Origin: [Eubacterium] eligens ATCC 27750
GTDB lineage: Bacteria > Bacillota > Clostridia > Lachnospirales > Lachnospiraceae
Length of the DNA: 64,000 nt
Direction: 5' to 3'
Assembly (NCBI RefSeq): GCF_000146185.1
Contig: NC_012780.1
Coordinates: 562,745-626,744 of the forward strand
Of the stretch, positions 52,983 through 62,504 are shown one piece after another. A program made the translations under genes and the position numbers. A model generated the notes under the pieces. That model worked only from the letters and a program-made list of their open reading frames with translations, did not search any database and was not told where the DNA came from. The stretch's first letter is position 1, and the number at the start of each line of letters is the position of its first letter.

Positions 52983-54416
52983 TTAAAACAGATACCTTGC
53001 CCATCCAAGCAGATGCTGTACCAAAAATATTTTTCTCTGACGCTTCTTTGTCAATTCAATTGGCTCTACATGATACGGATCACGATAGGTTCCATCTTCC
53101 AATACCTGTCGGGACACTCTTTCATATTCCATCATGCCCTCTTCCAACTGTTTATTAATATCTTTACTGCGAATTACAAGCATCAGTTCCGTATCCAGAT
53201 ATGCACTTCTCATGTCCATATTAAAGGAACCGATTACAGACAGATCATCGTCAATCAGAATACTTTTTCCGTGGTATGAATAACCGCCTTCATATTCCCA
53301 GATATTAATTCCTGTACTTAAGATTCTATTTCTGTTTTTCGCATAATCGGCAGCCCCAAATGGATTCCCATTATTCGCAACTGAATTTGTCATGATAGAA
53401 AAATCTGAAACGTTCTCTGCAATCTCCTCCCATGTATTATACATCATATCATTACAGATAATATATGGCGTGTGGATCTTCACACGATTTTTTGCATTTT
53501 TCATCAATTCTCCCAATTGATACCACACTACTGGTTCTTTGGAACCTGTGTGAATAGGATTTGACACTAATGCAATCTTTTCTGTCTCAAAAGTTTCGTC
53601 CGTGTAATCGGTATCGCAGATTCTTTCCTTATTCTCTTCAAAATATTTCTGATAGCCGTTCTGCAGCTCTAAAACTGCGTTCTTTACAGATTTTCTATTT
53701 GCCAGTTTTTTATTGTCATGAAAATAACCACTGTCTTCTTGTTCCCATATCGTTTCAAAATACTCTAACAACTGGTTAACTGAATTTTCTTTCTCAGGTT
53801 CATCGCAAACCACTAACACGTCTCTGTCATAGTTCTTATGTCCCGGAAAATCACCCAGGAAATAATTGTATGTATTTCTTCCGCCAAGAATATATGTCTT
53901 ACCATCTGCAATCAAATATTTATCATGCATTCTACCCATCATTTTCCATGGTTTCAACGGATTGGCCTTATTATACAGTTTAATTTCAACATTCTCATGG
54001 GAAGATAATCCATAGAAATACGGATTTCCTTCCATATCAATCCAGCTCTCCATTCCATCTACTAACAGACGAATATGTACACCTCTGTCTGCCGCATCAT
54101 GCAGTGCTCCTAAAATCAATTTTCCACTTTCATCGGATTTAAATGCAAAAGTAGAAAGAATAATTTCCTTTTTTGCATTCTTGATCAAACGCACTCTTTG
54201 TAAAAGCGCTTCTGGATTCTTTTCTATGATTACTGCCCGTTCTGTATTTTCACTGCATTCGTTCCATGACCCATTTTTTGTTTCTTTTTTGGTTGTATTG
54301 GACACTTCCGGCTGCTTTTTATATGCAACGCAGATTCCGATCAATTCATAAAAAGCCACACATAAAAAAATTGCCAGTATAACAAGAAGGATTTCACATA
54401 TTTTATACTTTTTCAT
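52983..54416 (-). CDS. Phospholipase D-like / cardiolipin synthase-family protein
   Basis: A 477-residue protein with an N-terminal membrane segment (about 8-28) and two HKD motifs: GRMHDKYLIADGKTYILGGR and YSYHGKSILIDDDLSVIGSF. These are the two catalytic halves of the PLD superfamily. It would act in phospholipid remodelling; it differs from the longer classical cardiolipin synthase at 56632. It ends 17 bases before the response regulator start. Confidence 0.85.
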   Translation of the reverse strand: MKKYKICEILLVILAIFLCVAFYELIGICVAYKKQPEVSNTTKKETKNGSWNECSENTERAVIIEKNPEALLQRVRLIKNAKKEIILSTFAFKSDESGKLILGALHDAADRGVHIRLLVDGMESWIDMEGNPYFYGLSSHENVEIKLYNKANPLKPWKMMGRMHDKYLIADGKTYILGGRNTYNYFLGDFPGHKNYDRDVLVVCDEPEKENSVNQLLEYFETIWEQEDSGYFHDNKKLANRKSVKNAVLELQNGYQKYFEENKERICDTDYTDETFETEKIALVSNPIHTGSKEPVVWYQLGELMKNAKNRVKIHTPYIICNDMMYNTWEEIAENVSDFSIMTNSVANNGNPFGAADYAKNRNRILSTGINIWEYEGGYSYHGKSILIDDDLSVIGSFNMDMRSAYLDTELMLVIRSKDINKQLEEGMMEYERVSRQVLEDGTYRDPYHVEPIELTKKRQRKIFLVQHLLGWARYLF

Positions 54417-54504
54417 TGTACATCACCTGATTCCTTTTTATTTCATACTTATACAATACAAAGTCAATCTCAATTTAACCTCAACAAAATTTATTTTTCA
54501 TAAA

Positions 54505-54548
54505 AAAATATGACAGGCTTCTTTTTAAAGAAACAGTCATATTTTTAT
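54505..54548 (-). terminator. Intrinsic terminator after the MarR gene
   Basis: AAAAATATGAC and GTCATATTTTT flank an internal stem GGCTTCTTT/AAAGAAAC; T-rich sequence follows on the minus strand. It separates the citrate synthase/MarR pair from the PLD/two-component genes. Confidence 0.75.
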
Positions 54549-54591
54549 TCTAATATATGAATGAGCTTTTCTTACTCCGTTTTATTAATCA

Positions 54592-55017
54592 CTATTTTAT
54601 TTCTTCCATAAGCTGTCGGATTTTTCTCAATGTACATCGTGTAACTGCCAGGTCATCTTCTTGTATATTCGATATGATTTTTTCATAAGCTTCTATCATT
54701 TTTTCTTTCTGACAATTACTTAATTCAATTGCCTTGTTCGTCAAAACAAGGTACGTTCTTTCTTTTTTCTCATCTAATTTCCAGATAATATATCCTTTAT
54801 TTTCAAGACTTTTTACCATCTTAGATGTTTCTGGAATCGATAATTTCATGTATTCTGCCACTTCTGAAAGATATACTCCTTCATGACAGTCTGATTTTTC
54901 AACACATTCCTTTATACTATAAAGGAACAAATAATCTGTTCTTTCGACAAATTCAAATATGCTTTCAACATTGATGCTCTTTAAAAAAAACTCCTCTGCA
55001 CTGGTTCCTGCTCCCAT
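54592..55017 (-). CDS. MarR-family regulator
   Basis: A 141-residue winged-helix protein with VYLSEVAEYMKLSIPETSKM and VKSLENKGYIIWKLDEKKER. Its ATG lies 2 bases from the citrate synthase stop, so the two genes are coupled. It may sense fatty acids, bile acids or another envelope stress. Confidence 0.82.
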   Translation of the reverse strand: MGAGTSAEEFFLKSINVESIFEFVERTDYLFLYSIKECVEKSDCHEGVYLSEVAEYMKLSIPETSKMVKSLENKGYIIWKLDEKKERTYLVLTNKAIELSNCQKEKMIEAYEKIISNIQEDDLAVTRCTLRKIRQLMEEIK

Positions 55018-55018
55018 A

Positions 55019-56365
55019 TTATCGTTCCTCTCTTTCTATATATTCTTTTTTGCTGACTAGACTCTTATATGCCGGGCGAATGATCTTATCTGTAGTTATC
55101 AATTCTTCCAGGCGATGTGCACTCCAACCAGCAATTCTTGCTATCGCAAATAATGGCGTGTACAATTCTCTTGGAATATTCAACATGTCATACACAAAAC
55201 CACTATAGAAATCTATATTAGGACTTACTCCTTTGAATATCTGACGCTGCTTTGCAATCAATTTAGGTGCAATCTTCTCAATATTGTTATAAAGGGTCAT
55301 ATCTTTCTCACGTCCTTTATCCCTTGCGAGTTGTTCTACAAAGCCTTTGAACACCCTTTCTCTCGGATCGGAAATAGAATATACAGCATGTCCCATTCCA
55401 TAAATAAGTCCCTTCTGATCAAACGCCTCTTTCTTCAAAATCTTACTCAGATATGATGCAATTTCCTCTTCGTCTTCATAATCTTTCACATGACTTTTAA
55501 TATCATCCATCATATTCATTACCATCAGATTTGCACCGCCATGTTTTTTTCCTTTTAAGGATGACATTGCTGCTGAAATAACAGAATAAGTATCTGAACC
55601 TGAAGATGTTACTACTCGTGTAGTGAATGTAGAATTGTTACCACCACCATGTTCCATATGTAACAATAATGCTATATCCAGTACTCTTGCTTCCAGTTCT
55701 GTGAATTTTGTATCTGGTCTTAATAGGCGCAGGAAATTTTCAGCAATAGATAAATCTTTTTCAGGTCTATGAATATACATACTTTCGTTTTTTTCATAAT
55801 GACAATAAGCATGGTATGCATATACTGCTAACATAGGAAATACTGCGATCAACTGCATACTCTGCCTTAGCACATTCGGAATTTCAAGACTTTCTTTCTC
55901 CTTATCGTAAGAGCCCAATGTAAGAATACTTCGAGTCATAGAACCCATAATATCTGATGTAGGTGCTTTCATAATGACATCTCTGGTAAAGTTAGTCGGT
56001 AGTTCCATACAATCAGATAGTCTTCCCTGAAATTCCATTAACTGTGTATCAGTTGGCAATTCTCCGAATAAAAGAAGATATGCTCCTTCTTCAAAGACAA
56101 ACCTTTTTCCTTTACTTCCTGTTACTAAATCTTTTATATTATAACCACGATAAGATAACTCGCCATCACATGGACTCTTTACTCCATCATGATATTCAAA
56201 AGCTTTTATATCAGAAATATTTGTAAGCCCCGTCAACACACCTTGGCCTTTTTCATCTCGTAAGCCTCTTTTTACACCATACTCTGAATACAGATTCTTA
56301 CTAATGCTATCATTTTGTTCACAAAAAATTGCTTGCCGTTTCATATAATTTTCCAAATTGCTCAT
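55019..56365 (-). CDS. Citrate synthase
   Basis: A 448-residue enzyme that condenses acetyl-CoA and oxaloacetate. Catalytic His and Asp motifs are LLLHMEHGGGNNSTFTTRVV, GKKHGGANLMVMN and YGMGHAVYSISDPRERV. Longer than the usual ~370-residue bacterial type, it resembles the citrate/2-methylcitrate synthases of Clostridia. ATG 56365 follows AAAGGAGCG. It is a surprising partner for a MarR gene in this envelope island. Confidence 0.88.
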   Translation of the reverse strand: MSNLENYMKRQAIFCEQNDSISKNLYSEYGVKRGLRDEKGQGVLTGLTNISDIKAFEYHDGVKSPCDGELSYRGYNIKDLVTGSKGKRFVFEEGAYLLLFGELPTDTQLMEFQGRLSDCMELPTNFTRDVIMKAPTSDIMGSMTRSILTLGSYDKEKESLEIPNVLRQSMQLIAVFPMLAVYAYHAYCHYEKNESMYIHRPEKDLSIAENFLRLLRPDTKFTELEARVLDIALLLHMEHGGGNNSTFTTRVVTSSGSDTYSVISAAMSSLKGKKHGGANLMVMNMMDDIKSHVKDYEDEEEIASYLSKILKKEAFDQKGLIYGMGHAVYSISDPRERVFKGFVEQLARDKGREKDMTLYNNIEKIAPKLIAKQRQIFKGVSPNIDFYSGFVYDMLNIPRELYTPLFAIARIAGWSAHRLEELITTDKIIRPAYKSLVSKKEYIEREER

Positions 56366-56559
56366 TTGAATCGCTCCTTTCATTCTGTTACGAACTTACA
56401 TACTATACTCAGATATTCTTGTTTCCAGAGCATTCAGCATTGTCTGTTCTTATTCTTATTCATTAGCAATACAATACAATGGAAAACTCAATTTAACCTC
56501 AATAAGGTTTGTTTTTTCATCCATGCAAAATCTTCTTTGTACAACAGACTGTTAGATAT

Positions 56560-56626
56560 AGCAAAAACGGCCTTTCAAAAACAGTTAACTTCTAAATCAA
56601 CTGTTTTTTGAAAGGTCGTTTCATCA
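56560..56626 (-). terminator. Long-stem intrinsic terminator of the cardiolipin synthase gene
   Basis: AACGACCTTTCAAAAAACAG and its partner CTGTTTTTGAAAGGCCGTTT form a stem of over 20 bp with one mismatch, then TTTTTGC, just after the stop codon. Confidence 0.85.
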
Positions 56627-56631
56627 GATTC

Positions 56632-58191
56632 TTATAGCAATCCAGCAAATAATCTCATAAATAATTGTCCCAGTCGCAAATATGCACTTCGTCCGGTTTG
56701 ATATTGGTCTGTCACATCACGACATTCTCCCATCGTTCTTATCAGATCATTTTTTATATCCACAACTGCCTGACAATCTGCCATAAAACAGCCGTTTTCA
56801 AAATGGTGATATAAACTTCGATAATCCAAATTAATTGTTCCACAAGTTGCCATACAGTCATCTGCCACACTCATTTTCGCATGACAGAAACCAGGAGTCC
56901 ACTCATAAACACGAACACCATGTTTAACTAATCCATGATAAAAAGAACGAGTTATATTATAAATGAATTTTTTATCAGGGATACCAGGTGTGATAATTCT
57001 TACGTCTACCCCTCGCTTAGCAGCCAGACATAACGCATGCGTCATTTCATCTGTTATGATTAGATATGGAGTCATAAACCAACAATATTTTTCAGCTTTA
57101 TTTATCATACTGATATAAACTTCTTCTCCTACTTGTTCATTATCCATAGGGCTGTCTGCATAAGGTTGAACAAACCCAGTTTGCTGTGCCGCATAATCAT
57201 AGTGGAAAAGGTATTTACTAAAATCAGGATCATTAGCATCCTTAGCACTTACTGCATTCCACATTTCCAAAAATGTCACCGTAAGCGACTGAACAGCATC
57301 TCCTTCTAAACGAATACCTGTATCTTTCCACTGTCCATACGGGTGTGTGTAATTAAAATATTCGTTTGCTAGATTATATCCACCTGTAAATCCGACTTTT
57401 CCATCAATAACTGTTATTTTTCTATGATCACGATTGTTCAAAAACAGATTTAAACCTGGCATAAACGGATTGAATACACGGCAATGAATTCCTATTGCCT
57501 CCATCTTTTTCACAAAATCTGTGTTAATAAAGCCTATAGAACCCATATCATCGTAGAGTACTCTAACTTCCACACCTGCTTTTACTCGCTCTTCCAGAAC
57601 ATCTTGAATCTTATGCCATGCTTCAGCGTCTTCTATCGCATGATATTCCATAAAGATAAACTTCTGTGCTTTCTCCAAATCCTTAAGCTGTGCCTCTAAT
57701 CCTTTCACTGCTTCATCAAAATACACAATATCCGTATTCTGATAGATTGGATACTGCGAATTTCTTTGTATGTAACTTGCTATATTTCCTGCTTTCGGAA
57801 TTGTTTCTTTTATTCTGCTCAAACACTCCTGACTGTCCGGAAGCATTGGTAACAATTTGCTATCAATTTCTGCATATCGCTCACGCATTTTATGTGTGCC
57901 ACCATTCAAACCAATCAGCAAATACAGGCCTACACCCATAATTGGGAAAATTAGAATTAAGATGACCCAAGGCATTTTCATAGAGGATGTCTTATTTGAT
58001 GCGTACAATCCCAAAACCAAGATCCCACTCAAAATCCTTGTAAATAAATTTATGATTTCTGCATATTCATTCAAGCGTGTTACGATAGTAATAATAAAAA
58101 TCACTTCCAGAAGAATGCAGATTATGGAAAAACACAGCCGTTTTACCCCATTTTTTGTTTTTGCTTTGCCCTCTAAAGTATCTTGTTTCAT
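56632..58191 (-). CDS. cls: Cardiolipin synthase
   Basis: A 519-residue enzyme that joins two phosphatidylglycerols into cardiolipin. Two N-terminal membrane segments (about 17-40 and 68-90) and two HKD motifs: NRDHRKITVIDGKVGFTGGY and FCHAKMSVADDCMATCGTIN. Standard length for ClsA-like proteins. A strong GGAAGG site precedes ATG 58191, 35 bases after the alarmone synthetase gene, so these two are one transcript. Confidence 0.92.
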   Translation of the reverse strand: MKQDTLEGKAKTKNGVKRLCFSIICILLEVIFIITIVTRLNEYAEIINLFTRILSGILVLGLYASNKTSSMKMPWVILILIFPIMGVGLYLLIGLNGGTHKMRERYAEIDSKLLPMLPDSQECLSRIKETIPKAGNIASYIQRNSQYPIYQNTDIVYFDEAVKGLEAQLKDLEKAQKFIFMEYHAIEDAEAWHKIQDVLEERVKAGVEVRVLYDDMGSIGFINTDFVKKMEAIGIHCRVFNPFMPGLNLFLNNRDHRKITVIDGKVGFTGGYNLANEYFNYTHPYGQWKDTGIRLEGDAVQSLTVTFLEMWNAVSAKDANDPDFSKYLFHYDYAAQQTGFVQPYADSPMDNEQVGEEVYISMINKAEKYCWFMTPYLIITDEMTHALCLAAKRGVDVRIITPGIPDKKFIYNITRSFYHGLVKHGVRVYEWTPGFCHAKMSVADDCMATCGTINLDYRSLYHHFENGCFMADCQAVVDIKNDLIRTMGECRDVTDQYQTGRSAYLRLGQLFMRLFAGLL

Positions 58192-58226
58192 ATATATTCC
58201 ACCTTCCTACTTGCTCAGTTTTCTCC

Positions 58227-58907
58227 CTAAATTTCGTAGAACATACCAATTTTGTCTTTTATTCTCTGCATTTCATTATCTGCTTCAATGATTGCTCTTG
58301 CAGAATGAAGTAATTCTTCACTTATCTCATCATAGCCAGGCATTTCTTCAATTCCTTTTTTATAGCGAAGTTGATGTTCCAATGTTGCCCAGAAATCCAT
58401 ACCATTGGTTCGAATCTGTAATTCTACACGCATAGGTGTTTTACCCTTAGCAAAAAATACTGGTATTTCAACAATCATATGATAGCTTCGATAACCATTC
58501 GATTTTGGATTTTTTATATAATCTTTTATTTCAATAACTTTAATATCATCCTGTTGGGTAATCAAATCTGATATCATATAAATATCGTCAATAAACGCAC
58601 AAACTATTCTAACGCCTGCTACATCATTGAGATATGTCTGTATATTTTCTGTTGTAAATTCATATCCCATCTTCTGCAGTTTATCGTAAATACTATTGGG
58701 CTGCTTAATTCTTGTTTTTATAAAAGAAATAGGATTTCGATTGTTCTCAACTGAAAATTCATCATCCAAAACCTCAAGTTTAGTTTGTATCTCCCGAATA
58801 GCACAACGATACATCATCATTAAATTATAAAATTTTGTAGCATTATTTAAAAACTGTAGTGATTCCGGACTGTTCATCCTGAGTTTTTTTACTTCATCTT
58901 TTGTCAT
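58227..58907 (-). CDS. Small alarmone synthetase ((p)ppGpp synthetase, RelQ/YjbM-like)
   Basis: A 226-residue protein with only the RelA/SpoT synthetase domain: VRIVCAFIDDIYMISDLI, YRSYHMIVEIPVF and ELQIRTNGMDFWATLEHQLR (EIQIRT-like). It makes (p)ppGpp, with no hydrolase or ACT domain. It sits upstream of and co-transcribed with cardiolipin synthase, so alarmone production and lipid change would rise together. Confidence 0.88.
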   Translation of the reverse strand: MTKDEVKKLRMNSPESLQFLNNATKFYNLMMMYRCAIREIQTKLEVLDDEFSVENNRNPISFIKTRIKQPNSIYDKLQKMGYEFTTENIQTYLNDVAGVRIVCAFIDDIYMISDLITQQDDIKVIEIKDYIKNPKSNGYRSYHMIVEIPVFFAKGKTPMRVELQIRTNGMDFWATLEHQLRYKKGIEEMPGYDEISEELLHSARAIIEADNEMQRIKDKIGMFYEI

Positions 58908-58945
58908 GGAACTTTCCTTTCTACCTCATCCCTGATTTCAAAACA

Positions 58946-59078
58946 TTATTTATTTTGATAGTTGATTCGTTCTCCTTGAATTACTGGATAACAAATCATT
59001 TTATCACTATCCAGATTTTCTATATTCATATCTACTGCACTGATCTGATGTTTTTCATAAGTATTGTAATAATACCAT
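58946..59078 (-). pseudogene. C-terminal remnant of a second bile salt hydrolase gene
   Basis: About 43 codons reading EKHQISAVDMNIENLDSDKM followed by ICYPVIQGERINYQNK and stop. They match the end of the intact gene at 48239 (AVDMHAENLDSDQLICYPLL). The upstream part is replaced by the IS4-like fragment beginning at about 59080. Confidence 0.85.
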
Positions 59079-59082
59079 CCTT

Positions 59083-59793
59083 ATGGCAGACAGTGGTTAC
59101 GAAAGTTTTAATACCTTTGCACACCTGATCTGGAAGGGAATGTATTTCGTTATCCGCATGAAGGATATCAACAGTAATGGTATCCTTTCCTCTTATGATT
59201 TGCCTGACAGCGAATTTGATACTCATATAAGGACAACACTTACCAGACGCCATACGAAAGAAACACTGGGGAATCCTAACACCTATACCATACTTCAGCC
59301 TTCTACCGATTTTGATTTTCTTGATGAAAACTGCATGTATTACGATATTGAATTCCGTATTGTACGTGTTCACCTTGATAATGGAACCTATATCTGTATT
59401 GCCACCAATCTTTCAGAAGAATTTCCTCTGGAAGAAATCAATAAACTTTACCTGATGCGCTGGAGCGAGGAAACAAGCTTCCGTGAACTCAAATACACCA
59501 TCGGTCTGATCAACTGGCACAGCAGCAAATATGATGGAATCCTTCAGGAAATCAATGCCCATATGATTCTGTATAATTTCTGTGAATTAGTGACTTCTCA
59601 CGCTATGGTAAAAAAATCTAAAAATGCCAAACACGTCTATAAAATTAATTTCGCCATCGCAGCAAACATATGCAGGGCGTATCTCAAACACAGTGGTAAC
59701 GAAACAGAGACCATGCTTCTCATACAAAAGTATCTGACACCTGTCAGGTACAATCGAAAATATCCTATCCCCCCTCCGTCCAAAGAGAAATAG
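59083..59793 (+). mobile_element. IS4-family transposase, C-terminal fragment
   Basis: A 236-codon fragment of a DDE transposase. LADSGYES-like MADSGYESFNTFAHLIWKGM holds one Asp, and YLMRWSEETSFRELKYTIGL is the IS4 Y-x2-R-x3-E-x6-K signature with the catalytic Glu. The first catalytic Asp and N-terminal domain are missing because the element has been cut at the bile salt hydrolase remnant. It is not active. Confidence 0.85.
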
Positions 59794-59825
59794 GGATTTC
59801 ATGTATCGGGTTGCATAAATTTCGT

Positions 59826-59876
59826 TACCATTATACTGCATTATGAGGCAGATATGCAATCTGTCTTTTTGTCATA
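59826..59876. repeat. 51-bp dispersed repeat, copy 2
   Basis: Matches 49393-49443 with three mismatches. It follows the IS4 fragment; about 125 bases further on (60001-60022) the 22-bp stretch TCATAAAAAACCTTATCTAA repeats what follows copy 1. The two mosaics therefore had a common parent sequence. Confidence 0.7.
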
Positions 59877-59966
59877 CACAAAAAAATGATTTGAACTCAT
59901 CATACACCTGCTTTCTACGCATTAGTGCACCAAAAAAATACAGCATTTCTTAACTGAACAGTATTT

Positions 59967-60113
59967 TCAATGCATGAACGCATATGATATACTGTTTTCA
60001 TCATAAAAAACCTTATCTAAATACAGTTCATCACTCTCTGCCTTAACTTTCATAAGACAGTAGAGAACCACTGTACTAATAATGATTACGAACCAAATTA
60101 ACACTTTGCCCAT
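59967..60113 (-). CDS. Very small membrane protein (48 residues)
   Basis: MGKVLIWFVIIISTVVLYCL forms a single membrane helix, followed by a charged tail (KVKAESDELYLDKVFYDENS). The ATG at 60113 follows GAGAGGAG. It resembles the small single-helix proteins carried by Clostridial conjugative elements, but I cannot name a family. Confidence 0.5.
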   Translation of the reverse strand: MGKVLIWFVIIISTVVLYCLMKVKAESDELYLDKVFYDENSISYAFMH

Positions 60114-60400
60114 TCGACCACTCCTCTCAAATAAATAGAGGACCAAACCAGCTGATGGAATATTCCATCTCAAGTGCTAATTTAGTCCTCACTAAATGTT
60201 TTAATATAAAATTGTACCTAATCTAAGCACACAGATTCACTCTCAGACTGATTGCGGACATCTGTGATACTGACTTGGTTTTTCGGTTTTGATATAACAG
60301 CGCTGCCTTATCTACCGCTAAATTGGTATAAAAATAAGGACTAAATTAGGCATAACCCCTTGATTTTACTGTGTTTCATCTAACTTGGTCATATTATAAC
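60114..60400. other. Gene-poor stretch with a short coding remnant
   Basis: No intact gene. On the minus strand about 39 codons (about 60223-60340) read NLAVDKAALLYQNRKTKSVS followed by QMSAISLRVNLCA and stop. This looks like real protein sequence, but I cannot assign it, and it has no start. Nothing else supported. Confidence 0.3.
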
Positions 60401-60529
60401 TCAAACACCTGTTTCCCATCTAGAAACCGTTCGGCCTGAAACTTTTATCTTTTCGGCAAGCTGTTCCTGTGTAATATCCTTTTCTTTCCTAAGTTCTTTT
60501 AAGAAACGTCCAATCTTTTTCTGATCCAT
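60401..60529 (-). pseudogene. Truncated XRE helix-turn-helix regulator
   Basis: 42 codons: MDQKKIGRFLKELRKEKDIT followed by QEQLAEKIKVSGRTVSRWET, ending right after the recognition helix at a TGA. A normal member continues with a long C-terminal domain. A GGAGG site precedes the ATG at 60529. Confidence 0.65.
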
Positions 60530-60731
60530 ACTGTTTCCTCCTTTCATTGACAGAGTAATATTATTCTACTAAACATAACACGACACAAAGCGAGAAAATG
60601 CCGTATTTACGCTATTGGACAAACCTGTCTAGTATTATTTATATTGGCTTTAGCCCTAAAAACTTCGAGTTGTCTCTATCTTTATCTTTTAATTATAAAC
60701 AGGATTTGAATCTTTTTCTACTTATCTATAA

Positions 60732-62504
60732 TCAAAAAATCCTCTCGAAAAATCCTCTTCCTTGTATTATAAAACCGCTTTCATAAAATTTTTCTTCTTT
60801 TTCAGAATACCTGCGTATCACTACGAATATTCCGACTGTCAAAATCACTCCAAATACGATTCCTGCCAGAATTCCATTCGTCCCCATTCCATAACTCTCA
60901 TTCAGATAATAAGATGGCAGGAAAGAAAGGATTGTTCCCACAACCGATGGCGGTATAAATCTTAGAAAATTCTTATAGCATAGGCACTTTACCATTTCCT
61001 CGTCTATCATTCCCAACATTCGCAAACTACAAACGACCCTGCTATTTTCTTCCTTCTCTGCCTGGATACGTGAATGAATTAACAGAAACTCAGCCATTAT
61101 CATAAGCCCTATCACAAATGCCATCAAAAATAATAAAAATTGCCCTGATTTCTTTGCATCCTGGTATTTCTCCACTTTCGAAGACAATTCATAATATGTC
61201 TGCTCATCTTCATTCAACTGATTGCTTTCCTGCAGATATTCTTTTACTTCACATACTCCCGCATAAGAATCTTCCCAATTCTGAAACTGAAACAAGTTTG
61301 CGATACCAGCACTACCTGTTATATCTGCACTTAATTTTTCGAAATCAGAATCGTTTATGATCAGTGTTTTATCTGCAAAGGTCGGATTTTGATTAAACAG
61401 TATCTTTACATCTGTTCCAACAGACTGCAGCTTTCTGTCCCCGGAAATCGTTACAGTAGATACTGGCTGTATGTTATGTTCATACCCATCTTCCAGATTG
61501 TACTGAAACAAATTCAAAAACTCGCCTTCCTGAATCTGATAATCACATCCAAAATCCCGGTTTATTTCTGTCACAGGAAGATAATTAAAAACATCATCTC
61601 TGATATAGGGAAGCTGAATGACCTGTTCTACAGTAACACCATTTTTCTCCAATATATGAAGGACATCCTGTACTGAAACCTGATTCATTCCATAGATTTT
61701 TGAGTACACCATGTCATAGGGAGAATAACTTTTTGCATCCTGTAGAAAAGCCGGATATAAAGTCACACATACCCCCGTAAGCATAACAGATACCGCTATT
61801 ATGAGAGATGCTAAAACATACCTACATCCCCATTCTTTCTTGTGTCTGCGGACAAATGACCATTCCACCAGATGAAACCTCATGTAGTTGGGTGCAAGTC
61901 TGCATAAGAACGTACCGATCTTTCCTGTTTTTTCTGCCCGATATTGTGCTTTTAGCAGGGTTCCAATTTTATCCAGCATAAGTCTCCCGGCATTCAGGAT
62001 AAAGGCAACTGCCACCACTACTGTATATAGAACTGCTGTAAGCTTATATGCTTCCGGGCAAAACTGCCATTGCACTCCGTGAACATCTATTGCATAAATG
62101 ATAACGGAAAAAAATAAAAATGACAGCACAGTTCCTGCCGCAAGTGCTATTGCTAATGCCAGCACGGATATGATCACATTTTCAAAAAGTAAGTTTCTAA
62201 ACGCTTCCTTCCGGCTCATGCCAAGAGAAAACATCACGCCGTATTCCTGTTTTCTTGATGCCAGAAATGCCTGACACGAAACAGGAAGAAAAAAAAACAG
62301 AAACACTGCAGACAGAAAAAATGGAAGATAAATGTTATTGGATATTGATGAATTTACAATCGACGCATTCATAAACGTCCTGTTTGTGGAAATAACTGCA
62401 AAACAACAGAATAATGCCGTTGCAGATAAATTGCATAGAAAGTACAATCGATATTTGTAAAAACCAGCTTTCAGCATCTTTCGGGAAATATCAAAAAAGG
62501 TCAT
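60732..62504 (-). CDS. ABC transporter permease, FtsX/BceB-like
   Basis: A 590-residue membrane protein with ten segments: a first FtsX unit (about 60-180, with KQEYGVMFSLGMSRKEAFRN), a large extracytoplasmic domain (about 270-440), and a second FtsX unit at the end. BceB-type permeases give resistance to peptide antibiotics or act as sensors. The ATG at 62504 follows GGGAGG. It overlaps the ATPase gene by 14 bases. Confidence 0.85.
   Translation of the reverse strand: MTFFDISRKMLKAGFYKYRLYFLCNLSATALFCCFAVISTNRTFMNASIVNSSISNNIYLPFFLSAVFLFFFLPVSCQAFLASRKQEYGVMFSLGMSRKEAFRNLLFENVIISVLALAIALAAGTVLSFLFFSVIIYAIDVHGVQWQFCPEAYKLTAVLYTVVVAVAFILNAGRLMLDKIGTLLKAQYRAEKTGKIGTFLCRLAPNYMRFHLVEWSFVRRHKKEWGCRYVLASLIIAVSVMLTGVCVTLYPAFLQDAKSYSPYDMVYSKIYGMNQVSVQDVLHILEKNGVTVEQVIQLPYIRDDVFNYLPVTEINRDFGCDYQIQEGEFLNLFQYNLEDGYEHNIQPVSTVTISGDRKLQSVGTDVKILFNQNPTFADKTLIINDSDFEKLSADITGSAGIANLFQFQNWEDSYAGVCEVKEYLQESNQLNEDEQTYYELSSKVEKYQDAKKSGQFLLFLMAFVIGLMIMAEFLLIHSRIQAEKEENSRVVCSLRMLGMIDEEMVKCLCYKNFLRFIPPSVVGTILSFLPSYYLNESYGMGTNGILAGIVFGVILTVGIFVVIRRYSEKEEKFYESGFIIQGRGFFERIF

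Noticed and set aside
59032..59373. Minus-strand reading opposite the IS4 transposase
   Set aside because: It is the reverse strand of a clear transposase and shows no family pattern.
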